Source: Priapulus caudatus
Taxonomy: Eukaryota; Priapulida; Priapulimorpha; Priapulimorphida; Priapulidae
DNA length: 64,000 bases
NCBI RefSeq assembly: GCF_000485595.1
Contig: NW_014577139.1
Location: 566,364 to 630,363 of the forward strand
Direction: 5' to 3'
A model generated the notes under the pieces. The model was given only the letters and a program-made list of their open reading frames with translations. It was not told the origin of the DNA and made no database searches. Below, in pieces: positions 46,601 through 59,300 of this stretch. The first letter of the stretch is position 1, and each line of letters opens with the position of its first letter. A program made the translations under genes and the position numbers.

Positions 46601-49600
46601 CACGCGAAAACCGACTCGAGATCAGTGTGTACTGCGTCCCTCCTCGAAGTGTTTCCAGTGTGTTGCTTCCGGTCGCCGCTGTGTAGCGCCATAGTGGCGC
46701 TGACTCACGTAATACTACCAGAGTTTACTATACATCCAGCGTGGTGGGCGTGAGGTGGGCACAGGTGGGGTCCATCACTATGGCAATCAATAACAGACGT
46801 CATTCATTCCATTTGTCAATCATTGACGGAAACACGCGAGGTTTCCCGAAGTTTATAACACTTCGAGTGAGGGAAGCAGTTCACACTGATCTCGAGTCGG
46901 TTTTCGGCGAAAATACCAGATTTTCACCGCTCATTATCTCAGCGTAGGGGCATCGTAGGACATCGGTTTGTTTTATATGACAAGGTAAGACAGCTAATCA
47001 ATAATACTGCAAAGGATCGTCAAAATAAAACGGGAAAAGTTTATTAATTCGACTAAAGCCCTGTCTACACTAGCAAACTTTAGTTTGCAACTCGAGCAAC
47101 TCCGAGTTTGGCAAGAAAAGTTTTCAAAGTTTGCCAGTGTAGACCAGTTGACAAACTTCGGCAAACTAGTTTGCAGAAGTTTGCAGAAGTTAGGCCGTGC
47201 ACCTTCTTGACAAACTAGTTTGCTCGAGTTGCTGAGGTTGGAATAACTCAGCAATCAAATGACAGTTTGTAGTCATGTGATCCTGCAGATAGAAACATTG
47301 GACATTAACATTGGAATTCACAGTCAGTACCAGTAGTGTAGTGTAGTCAGTACCATAGTGTAGACAGGCTCCAAACTTCTCCAACTTTAACAAACTCGGA
47401 GTTTGCTCGAGTTTGCAAACTAAAGTTTCTAGTGTAGACAGGGCTTAATACTGCAGCATGGTTTCAGCATTTTACCCTTGTACGCTCTCCTTCTTTATAC
47501 GCTCTTGATATTATGTATGTAGCTTTCCAAACCGTTCAAATTCCCGCATCAGCTTACCTGGCTATTGCAAACCCCAGAACGCCCGGTTAGATAGTGACAT
47601 CTAAAAGCGTACTACCCGGCAAGCGAATCAGCAGCTGTTCAGGGCGCGTTTCACGAATCACGGGTCCGTTCGCTATTCCCTCCGCTATCTCCCGAGTTGC
47701 CCGCTAAATAGCGGAGGACGCGTTTCACGAACCTCCGTTCGCGAAAGCACCGCTATTTACCGCATTTTAGGCGACAACTTTAGGGAGCTCTGCACGTCCC
47801 GCTAAGTTAGCGGAGCACTCTATGGTGTATATAAACCCATAAAAAACAAAATTCGCATTAAACTACCATGAAATAAGAGCTTTCGATGGCATGCGATGAT
47901 ACACTAATTACCACGTACACCATTTCGTGTAACTCTCCTGGTCAACGCCATAACTGCGAGCACGAATGTGTAGCGAGAATAATGGCACACTTTTAATTCT
48001 ATGAACTTTAGATACAGACACAAATTAAAGCAACGACATGCCTAGGCATGTCATCGCTGATCTAGTGGATCAACTGAAGAAGAGCTCTCGCCAGCACAAT
48101 GAGATCTAGAGCCTTGTCTACCTCTTTACAAGTTTTGCGTCACTACGAATTATGCAACTAGAAGCATTCAGAAAACGGCACTGCATCACAAACACACGGC
48201 TATCGATAAACGTGGCCGAGAGACCTCATGAAAATGCAGATAAGGCGTGTGCGGGAGTTGTTTGTGTATAGGTATAGAACGTAATCTAGCAAACGCGCAA
48301 CACGTTTGTAGTTATCTGCCAGCTGACTGCCAGCTTTCCTCCGATAAATAGGCGAGGCATAGCGGAGCGTTTGTGAAACATGAGTTGTCCATTCGCCAAG
48401 TTCTCTGTTATTTAGCGAACAGACAACTTAGCAGACAACTTTAGCGAGTTAGTGAACGCGCCCCTGATCCGCTGTTGCTACGCCGTTTGTGTACGTAGAG
48501 AGCTATTTGTTGGCGGCGAACGGGAGCTTAAGACAATGGACTTATTTTGTCTATTTATTTATAACAGCAGGACTTTTCTGAAGTTTGTTGATGTTAAACG
48601 GTCACAGATATGTTGCAGTAAGTACTAGCAGAAGCAATTCTTTACCTTAGTCAATTCTAAACTGTAAATGTAGAAAAGTGCTAATATCTCCATTGTTAGA
48701 AATGCTGAAGTTGCTGATTTTTCAGAAGCTATTTCTCGAAACTCACAACTCCGATTCCAAATATTTTTGTTCCGTTTTAATGCTAACATATTTAAGGACA
48801 AAACGTCCCTGGAATTTTATGAAATGTTATATTTTAGAACTTATGGCTCTTTGTTTACGAAATTGTTTGTGTTTAAAAATCATTACAAATTTCGTGGCAT
48901 CTTTTCAACTTTTTCCCTAAATTAGAGCATTAAAAAAATTCCAGGGACAGTTTTTTAGTTCATATTATGAACAACTTATGGCTAAAAGTTTAGGTCCCAA
49001 CTCTTTGCTGTTTTTGAGAAATGGAACAAACGCATATTTTTATATAAATTGACAATTTTTTTCATCGAGAGCGTAGAGAGACATCTCTTTTGAAATAGAT
49101 ATGAGTTTGATGAATTTTATGAGCAGTTATGTTACAATGCCCTTTACAGAGGGCTGCCGGTAACCCTGACAGTATCCTTTTAATAAACTGCCTAACAAGG
49201 TTTATAGGAACTTTTTGACAAAAAAAATAGAAAGAAGAAAAGAAAAAAGCTATCTACTTTGTTTGACATACGACAGGGGTTATAATTGTACAGCATAGTC
49301 TGCTTCGGTAAGTAGACCATACATAAGACATGCTTTGTTTGCATGTCAATACATTGCAGTTAGTGTTCTCTTAAAAAGGGTGGCACTGGTGTATGTTAGG
49401 GTATGATCTGGGAGTATAAACTCACCAACAACCTTTGTAAAAACATCATATATACAATACCTTTCAATTACGACACAAACAACGTTATCCCGCAAATAGG
49501 ATATAATAAAGGTCACCTACAATTTTCATACATTATACTATGGCTGGAATGTCAAAGACTATCTTGATTAGGTTTTCCTAGGTTACCCGTGACTATGATA

Positions 49601-50227
49601 TGCAAAGGTAGCGCCAACATGATTATACAGCAGTTAACGTTACGTTACGTTATTTTCCTGAAAAATGTAAATGACGTGACAGATAGACCCTGCACGTAGC
49701 ACAACTTTGTTGACTCATCACGTACTGATATGTATGCCACATGCATATGCATTGCAACCTTGCCATTACTTACAGTTAAATTGAAGAAGGTGTCATAGCA
49801 AACACATACTAAAAGCTTATGGTCAAACTGCAGGCAGATGTAACCGGGTTAAAGAGATTTTTCGTGGAAAGTATACAAATGATTTAGGCTAATGTGTACC
49901 TTTACGAGGCAAATACCCCAAGAATCTTACCGTGCAATATATGGTGATCGAATGATTATGATGGGATGATTGTACGTTAGTAGTATCTAGTACATAGAAG
50001 GAAATACATATAGGAATGCCACAAATTATGTGAAAAGCAAATGCACACATATACGCATGAAAAATGGATGGTCTCAGTTTGAGGTACAGGTTTTTATGGA
50101 AAAGCTACATGTTAGAACACCAAATGCCAATGCTTCACCTATGGAAAGCCATGCAACTACATACAACAATACCGGACTAATACAAACACAAACATGCACA
50201 CGCACCCGCACGCACGCACCGCACGCA

Positions 50228-50259
<32 letters not shown>

Positions 50260-53200
50260 CCACAACAAAAATAATAAAAACAAAATATGTCAAGTACCCC
50301 AGGTAAATTGATAAGGCCTTTGCCCATGTTAAAAGCACTAGGCTCCCCAGCAGGAAATGAAAAAAGTGGTAGCTTTGACGCAGCTGCAGCAACCTAAAAT
50401 CAAAGTTATTGAAAATTAAACTCAAAAACAAACAAATAGTCACACAACACATGGAGTCAGTCAGTGTCAACAACCACTCACGATTATAAATATATCCCAT
50501 GCACACAGCAAAATAAATGTACCAGATGGAACAACAAGGAAACGAAGTGTTAATTAAGTGAGGGAAACAGTGAAACCCCCTGAAGCCACATTGCATATAG
50601 AGCCATTCATTTAGTAAATCAACAGTTACCACAACCCAGAGTCAACCTCACAGCATTTTGTATTAGTATAAACAAATAAGAACTTTGGCCACCTGCAGAC
50701 AATATTATTGTTGGCCAATATAGGTTTTTTGTTTAGTGTCATATATCATTTATCTTTGATAATTTCGGGTAATTGATAGGATGACAGTTAAGACGGAAAG
50801 TAATACAAAAAGTGATGCAAGTATTTATGTACATACATGACTGATTAATCATGTAGATTTGGGAAGAATACGAAGGTAAGGGTTTACGCACAATGCACAC
50901 TGAGATTGATATTCTAGGTGTTATGCTCTATTATGTTAATGATTATCAGAATGAAAGAATGTGAATAAAAGGAGAAATCTTAGGGACGAATTATACGGCG
51001 TACCAATTATTTTAAAATGTTTATCATTCCATACAGTTGAAAGAATACATCCCCAATGTCATTCAACGAACAAATCCATACATCCATTGAATTTATGACA
51101 CAAAAAGATTACTTACATGTTTATTACATGCTGACATGGTGCTTACCTGGTATCTGTCAGCTGCAAATGCCAGGTATGGATCCTGATGATATATTGTCCT
51201 GCAACATGAGATTAAGTATGTATGCGTCTGCCAAGATTACATAAAAAAATATCTATTCTATGGAAAAATAAACACACATGCATGCACATTCAGACATACA
51301 TTCTGAGACACACACACTCATTCAGAGGGTGTATATGTCTAACATATAATATAATAATGTAAAAGCCACAATGTATATTATCAGGAGTCTATCAAAAGGA
51401 GTAAGGCACGCTAAAACCGGCAAAATTCAACACAGCACGCCACGCAACTCAAGACAACTTAGCAGACAACTTTAGCGGAAGTTAGTGAAACGCGCCCCTG
51501 ATCCGCTGTTGCTACGCGCGTTTGTGTACGTAGAGAGGCTATTTGTTGGCGGCGAACGGGAGCTTAAGACAATGGACTTATTTTGTCTATTTATTTATAA
51601 CAGCAGGACTTTTCTGAAGTTTGTTGATGTTAAACGGTCACAGATATGTTGCAGTAAGTACTAGCAGAAGCAATTCTACTTACCTTAGTCAATTCTAAAC
51701 TGTGAAATGTAGAAAAGTGCTAATATCTCCATTGTTAGAAATGCTGAAGTTGCTGATTTTTCAGAAGCTATTTCTCGAAACTCACAACTCCGATTCCAAA
51801 TATTTTTGTTCCGTTTTAATGCTAACATATTTAAGGACAAAACGTCCCTGGAATTTTTATGAAATGTTATATTTTAGAACTTATGGCTCTTTGTTTACGA
51901 AATTGTTGTGTTTTAAAAATCATTACAAATTTTCGTGCATCTTTTCAACTTTTTCCCTAAATTAGAGCATTAAAAAAATTCCAGGGACAGTTTTTTAGTT
52001 CATATTATGAACAACTTATGGCTAAAAGTTTAGGTCCCAACTCTTTGCTGTTTTTGAGAAATGAGAACAAACGCATATTTTTATATAAATTGACAATTTT
52101 TTTTTCATCGAGAGCGTAGAGAGACATCTCTTTTATGAAATAGATATGAGTTTGATGGAATTTTATGAGCAGTTATGTTGCAATGCCCTTTACAGAGGTG
52201 CCTGCCGGTAACCCTGACAGTATCCTTTTAATAAACTGCCTAACAAGGTTTATAGGAAACTTTTTGCAAAAAAAATAGAAAGAAGAAAAGAAAAAAGCTA
52301 TCTACTTTGTTTGACATACGACAGGGGTTATAATTGTACAGCATAGTCTGCTTCGGTAAGTAGACCATACATAAGACATGCTTTGTTTGCATGTCAATAC
52401 ATTGCAGTTAGTGTTCTCTTAAAAAAGGGGTGGCACTGGTGTATGTTAGGGTATGATCTGGGAGTATAACTTCACCCAACAACCTTTGTAAAAACATCAT
52501 ATATACAATACCTTTCAATTACGACACAAACAACGTTATCCCGCAAATAGGATATAATAAAGGTCACCTACAATTTTTCATACATTATACTATGGCTGGG
52601 AAATGTCAAAGACTATCTTGATTAGGTTTCCTAGGTTACCCCGTGACTATGATATGCCAAAGGTACGCCAACATGATTATACAGCAGTTAACGTTACGTT
52701 ACGTTATTTTCCTGAAAAATGTAAATGACGTGACAGATAGACCCTGCACGTAGCACAACATTTGTTGACTCATCACGTACTGATATGTATGCCACATGCA
52801 TATGCATTGCAAACCTTGCCATTACTTACAGTTAAATTGGAAGAAGGTGTCATAGCAAACACATACTAAAAGCTTATGGTCAAACTGCAGGCAGATGTAA
52901 CCGGGTTAAAGAGATTTTTTCGTGGAAAGTATACAAATGATTTAGGCTAATGTGTACCTTTACGAGGCAAATACCCCAAGAATCTTACCGTGCAATATAT
53001 GGTGAATCGAATGATTATGATGGGATATGATTGTACGTTAGTAGATATCTAGTACATAGAAGGAAATACATAATAGGAATGCCACAAATTATGTGAAAAG
53101 CCAAATGCACACATATACGCATGAAAAATGGATGGTCTCAGTTTGAGGTACAGGTTTTTATGGAAAAGCTACATGTTAGAACACCAAATGCCAATGCTTC

Positions 53201-53285
53201 ACCTATGGGAAAGCCATGCAACTACATACAACAATACCGGACTAATACAAACACAAACATGCACACGCACACACACACGCACGCA

Positions 53286-53317
<32 letters not shown>

Positions 53318-56298
53318 CCACAGCGAAATTGGACATTGAACATTGGAATTCACAGTCAGTACCAGTAGTGTAGTGTAGTCAGTACCATAGTGTAGACAGG
53401 CTCCACAAACTTCTCCAAACTTTAACAAACTCGGAGTTTGCTCGAGTTTGCAAACTAAAGTTTGCTAGTGTAGACAGGGCTTAATACTGCAGCATGGTTT
53501 CAGCATTTTACCCTTGTACGCTCTCCTTCTTTATACGCTCTTGATATTATGTATGTAGCTTTCCAAACCGTTCAAATTCCCCGCATCAGCTTACCTGGCT
53601 ATTGCAAACCCCAGAACGCCCGTTAGATAGTGACATCATAAAAGCGTACTACCCCGGCAAGCGAATCAGCAGCTGTTCAGGGGCGCGTTTCACGAATCAC
53701 GGGTCCGTTCGCTATTCCCTCCGCTATCTCCCGAGTTGCCCGCTAAATAGCGGAGGACGCGTTTCACGAACCTCCGTTCGCGAAAGCCACTCGCTATTTA
53801 CCGCATTTTAGCGGACAACTTTAGCGGGAGCTCTGCACGTCCCGCTAAGTTTAGCGGAGCACTCTATGGTGTATATAAAACCCATAAAAATACAAAATTC
53901 GCATTAAACTACCATGAAATAAGAGCTTTCGATGGCATGCGATGATACACTAATTACCACGTACACCATTTCGTGTAACTCTCCTGGTCAACGCCATAAC
54001 TGCGAGCACGAATGTGTAGCGAGAATAATGGCACACTTTTAATTCTATGAAACTTTAGATACAGAACACAAATTAAAAGCAACGACATGCCTAGGCATGT
54101 CATCGCTGATCTAGTGGATCAACTTGAAGAAGAGCTCTCGCCCAGCACAATGAGATCTAGAGCCATGTCTACCTCTTTACAAGTTTTGCGTCACTACGAA
54201 TTTATGCAACTAGAAGCATTCAGAAAACGGCACTGCTACACAAACACACGGCTATCGATAAACGTGGCCGAGAGACCTCATGAAAATGCAGATAAGGCGT
54301 GTGCGGGAGTTGTTTGTGTATAGGATAGAACGTAATCTAGCAAACGCGCAACACGTTTGTAGTTATCTGCCAGCTGACTGCCAGCTTTCCTCCGATAAAT
54401 AGCGGAGGCATAGCGGAGCGTTTGTGAAACATGAGTTGTCCATTCGCCAAGTTCTCTGTTATTTAGCGAACAGACAACTTAGCAGACAACTTTAGCGGAA
54501 GTTAGTGAAACGCGCCCCTGATCCGCTGTTGCTACGCGCGTTTGTGTACGTAGAGAGGCTATTTGTTGGCGGCGAACGGGAGCTTAAGACAATGGACTTA
54601 TTTTGTCTATTTATTTATAACAGCAGGACTTTTCTGAAGTTTGTTGATGTTCAACGGTCACAGATATGTTGCAGTAATGTACTAGGCAGAAGCAATTCTA
54701 CTTACCTTAGTCAATTCTAAACTGTGAAATGTAGAAAAGTGCTAATATCTCCATTGTTAGAAATGCTGAAGTTGCTGATTTTCAGAAGCTATTTCTCGAA
54801 ACTCACAACTCCGATTCCAAATATTTTGTTCCGTTTTAATGCTAACATATTTAAGGACAAAACGTCCCTGGATTTTTATGAAATGTTATATTTTAAGACC
54901 TTATGGCTCTTTGTTTACGAAATTGTTGTGTTTTAAAAATCATTACAAATTTCGTGCATCTTTTCAACTTTTTCCCTAAATTAGAGCATTAAAAAAATTC
55001 CAGGGACAGTTTTTTAGTTCATATTATGAACAACTTATGGCTAAAAGTTTAGGTCCCAACTCTTTGCTGTTTTTGAGAAATGAGAACAAACGCATATTTT
55101 ATATAAATTGACAATTTTTTTTTCATCGAGAGCGTAGAGAGACATCTCTTTTATGAAATAGATATGAGTTTGATGGAATTTTATGAGCAGTTATGTTGCA
55201 ATGCCCTTTACAGAGGTGCCTGCCGGTAACCCTGACAGTATCCTTTTAATAAACTGCCTAACAAGGTTTATAGGAAACTTTTTGCAAAAAAAATAGAAAG
55301 AAGAAAAAAAAAAGCTATCTACTTTGTTTGACATACGACAGGGGTTATAATTGTACAGCATAGTCTGCTTCGGTAAGTAGACCATACATAAGACATGCTT
55401 TGTTTGCATGTCAATACATTGCAGTTAGTGTTCTCTTAAAAAGGGGTGGCACTGGTGTATGTTAGGGTATGACTGGAGTATAACTTCACCCAACAACCTT
55501 TGTAAAAACATCACATATACAATACCTCTTCATTAAGCGACACAAACACACGTTATCCCGCAAATAGGATATAATAAAGGTCACCTACAATTTTCATACA
55601 TTATACTATGGCTGGGAATGTCAAAGACTATCTTGATTAGGTTTCCTAGTTACCCGTGACTATGATATGCCAAGGTACGCCAAATGATGTATACGGCAGT
55701 TAACGTTACGTTACGTATTTTCCTGAAAAAATGTAATGACGTGACAGATAGACCCTGCACGTAGCACAACATTGTTGACTCATCACGTACTGATATGTTT
55801 GCCACATGCATATGCATTGCAAACCTTGCCATTACTTACAGTTAAATTGGAAGAAGGTGTCATAGCAAACACATACTAAAAGCTTATGGTCAAACTGCAG
55901 GCAGATGTAACCGGGTAAAGAGATTTTTCGTGGAAAGTATACAAATGATTTAGGCTAATGCTGTACCTTTACGAGGCAAATACCCCCAAGAATCTACCGT
56001 GCAATAATATGGTCGAATCGAATGATTATGATGGGATATGATTGTACGTTAGTAGATATCTAGTACATAGAAGGAAATACATAATAGGAATGCCACAAAT
56101 TATGTGAAAAAGCCAAATGCACACATATACGCCATGAAAAATGGATGGTCCTCAGTTTGAGGTACAGGTTTTTATGGAAAAGCTACATGTTAGAACACCA
56201 AATGCCATGCTTCACCTATGGGAAAGCCATTGCAACTACATACACAATACCGGACTAATACAAACACAAACATGCACACGCACACACACACGCACGCA

Positions 56299-56330
<32 letters not shown>

Positions 56331-59300
56331 CCACAACAAAAATAATAAAAACAAAATATGTCAAGTACCCCAGGTAAATTGATAAGGCCTTTGCCCATGT
56401 TAAAAGCACTAGGCTCCCAGCAGGAAATTGAAAAAAGTCGGTAGCTTTGACGCAGCTGCAGCAACCTAAAATCAAAGTTATTGAAAATTAAACTCAAAAC
56501 AAACAAATAGTCACACAACACATGGAGTCAGTCAGTGTCAACAACCACTCACGATTATAAATATATCCCATGCACACAGCAAAATAAATGTACGCAGATG
56601 GAACAACAAGGAAACGAGTTTAATAAAGTGAGGGAAACAGTGAAAACCCTGAAGCCAATTGCATATAGAGCCATTCATTTAGTAAATCAACAGTTACCAC
56701 AACCAGAGTCCAACCTCACAGCATTTTGTATTAGTATAAAACAAATAAGAACTTTGGCCACCTGCAGACAATATATATTGTTGGCCAATATAGGTTTTTG
56801 TTTAGTGTCATATATCATTTATCTTTGATAATTTCGGGTAATTGATAGGATGACAGTTAAGACGGAAAGTAATACAAAAAGTGATGCAAGTATTATGTAC
56901 ATACATGATGATTAATCATGTAGATTTGGGAAGAATACGAAGGTAAGGCGTTACGCACAATGCAACACTTGAGATTGATATTCTAGTGTTATGCTCATTA
57001 TGTTAATGATTATCAGAATGAAAGAATGTGAATAAAGGAGAAATCTTAGGGACGAATTATACGGCGTACCAATTTTATTTTAAAATGCTTTAATCATTCC
57101 ATACAGTGAAAGAATACATCCCCAATGTCATTCAACGAACAAATCCATACATCATTGAATTTATGACACAAAAAGATTACTTACATGTTTATTACATGCT
57201 GACATGGTGCTTACCTGGTATCTGTCAGCTGCAAATGCCAGGTATGGATCCTGATGATATACTGTCCTGCAACATGAGATTAAGTATGTATGCATCTGCC
57301 AAGATTACATAAAAAAATATAAAATATTAATTCTATGGAAAAATAAACACACATGCATGCACATTCAGACATACATTCTGAGACCACACACTCACTTCAG
57401 AGGGTGTATATGTCTAACATATAATATAATAATGTAAAAGCCACAATGTATATTATCAGGAGTCTATCAAAAGGAGTAAGGCACGCTAAAACCGGCAAAA
57501 TTCAACATTTAGTAGCCTTGTCTACCTATGATTTATTGTGTTTACCCTCGATAAAACTTGAGCTCAAGTATTGCCTTAATCATTAAACTTTATCCGTGTC
57601 TAATCGTTGTCTCATAAAAATGACAAATCCGGAGATATCGTTCAAACGTACAATGTGGTTTTATCCAATTTACATCGCTTTGTGATGATCAGTGAACGAA
57701 ACATAAGGGCAAATGCTTTGAAAGCCCTCTACGTTAGCAATGCAAACATAGCAAAGAACTACGAGGTTTTGCAGGGATTTCGGAAGTTAAACACGCCTTG
57801 TTGTTATTATAGCCATGTCGAATGACAGTAATTTACATGTATGACAATATTGTAAGAACAAATAAAATGTGGATAAAATACTAAACATGTGAATTTTTTT
57901 TATTTCTAATGTAAATAGCATCAATAACACCACGTCGTGTTTAACTTTCCGAAATCCCTAGCAAAACCTCGGCTAGTTCTTTGCTATGTTTGCATTTCTA
58001 AACGATAGAGGGCCTTCAAAAGCATTGCCCTTATGTTTCGGTTCACTGATCATCACAAAGCGATGCTAAATTGATAAAACCACATTGTACGTTTGAACCG
58101 ATATCTCCTGTCTCCTCCATTTTTATGAGACCAACGATTAGACACGGATAAAGTTTAATGATTAAGGCAATACTTGAGCTCAAGTTTATCGAGGTAAACA
58201 CAATAAATCATAGGTAGACTAAGGCTACTAAATGTTGAATTTTGCCGGTTTTAGCGTGCCTTACTCCTTTTGATAGACTCCTGATATTATTGCAAATATC
58301 CTTCAGTATTGAATTGATAGTGTAATTTCACTAGTGGTTTTTGGCAGCAAAGAAGTAACAAATTTATCTACTAGTAAAGAATGAAAATACAAATCATCTT
58401 GCTAAGAATAAAAGTAGGTGGGAACTCACGGTACATATCCCTGTAGGGCACCAGCACCCGCAGCCGTTAATGGCGTTGGCCCCCTAAGTGCGGCTGCAGT
58501 GTAAGCACCTCTTGCTGCCGCTGCTGCTGCTGCTGCCGCAGCCACCCGATTCCGTGTTAATGCCGCCCCCTTTAAGACTGCAGCTAATACAATAGCACAC
58601 TCATTACACTTAATAATTATACAGACGTTATTCTAGACAAGAATAATAATATTGTAATTATAGCCTAAGATGAAATTTAATTTAGCTTTAGATCAATTTT
58701 AATACAATAAAACATCTAACAATAATACAAGCATAATTTTAAAATCCAAATCATTCAAATAAGCAATAACTTCCCCATCATTAAAAAAATCATGAGACAT
58801 CATAAAACATTAAAATACTCGAATCATTGCTTGATGGTATGGTGACAGGTACAGACATTTTTGATTTTTTATACTTGCACACACTCATTAAATTAAACAA
58901 AATAGATAAACACAAAATTGTAACTCAACAAAGCTAGGAGCCGATTGGGACTCACCATTTGCTATTGCTTGTGGATTCTTTTTGGTCTGACTCCGGGCTG
59001 TGGCATTGTTCACCTGAACAGCCAATTAAATGTCTTACAAAAACACAATTGGCAGATGTTGTTGACAATTTGGCAGTGATAGTCGAAAAATGCCTTTTCA
59101 TTGATATTTTAAAAATTGTTGTAAAATTGTTGTCGAAATTATTGATCAATATTCAATGAATAAGTTATTCCAGCAGTATATGTACACTGCTATCAATTGT
59201 ACAAGAATAACTACAACTATGTAGCTATGTACGTGCAATTGATTTCAGCCAATGAACAAAGAGCCTATCAATCGAAATTCATTTGCTGCAAAATTTTCTC

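Larger units (their letters stand above)
47295..51430. repeat. Locally triplicated segment, copy A
   Basis: Corresponds to 53335-57500 (copy C) over its whole length, and its part 48430-50265 also to 51450-53325 (copy B). Copies differ mainly by single-base indels. Copies A and C each carry one RBFOX 52-nt exon. Most likely allelic or error-laden contigs placed in tandem. Confidence 0.8.
53335..57500. repeat. Triplicated segment, copy C
   Basis: Cleanest full copy, continuous with the downstream RBFOX intron and the foldback at 57455. Confidence 0.8.

Noticed and set aside
50177-50632. 151-codon minus-strand frame with hydrophobic segments
   Set aside because: Its C-terminal part is a CA/CG microsatellite, and the frame is broken in the sister copy near 56236-56521.
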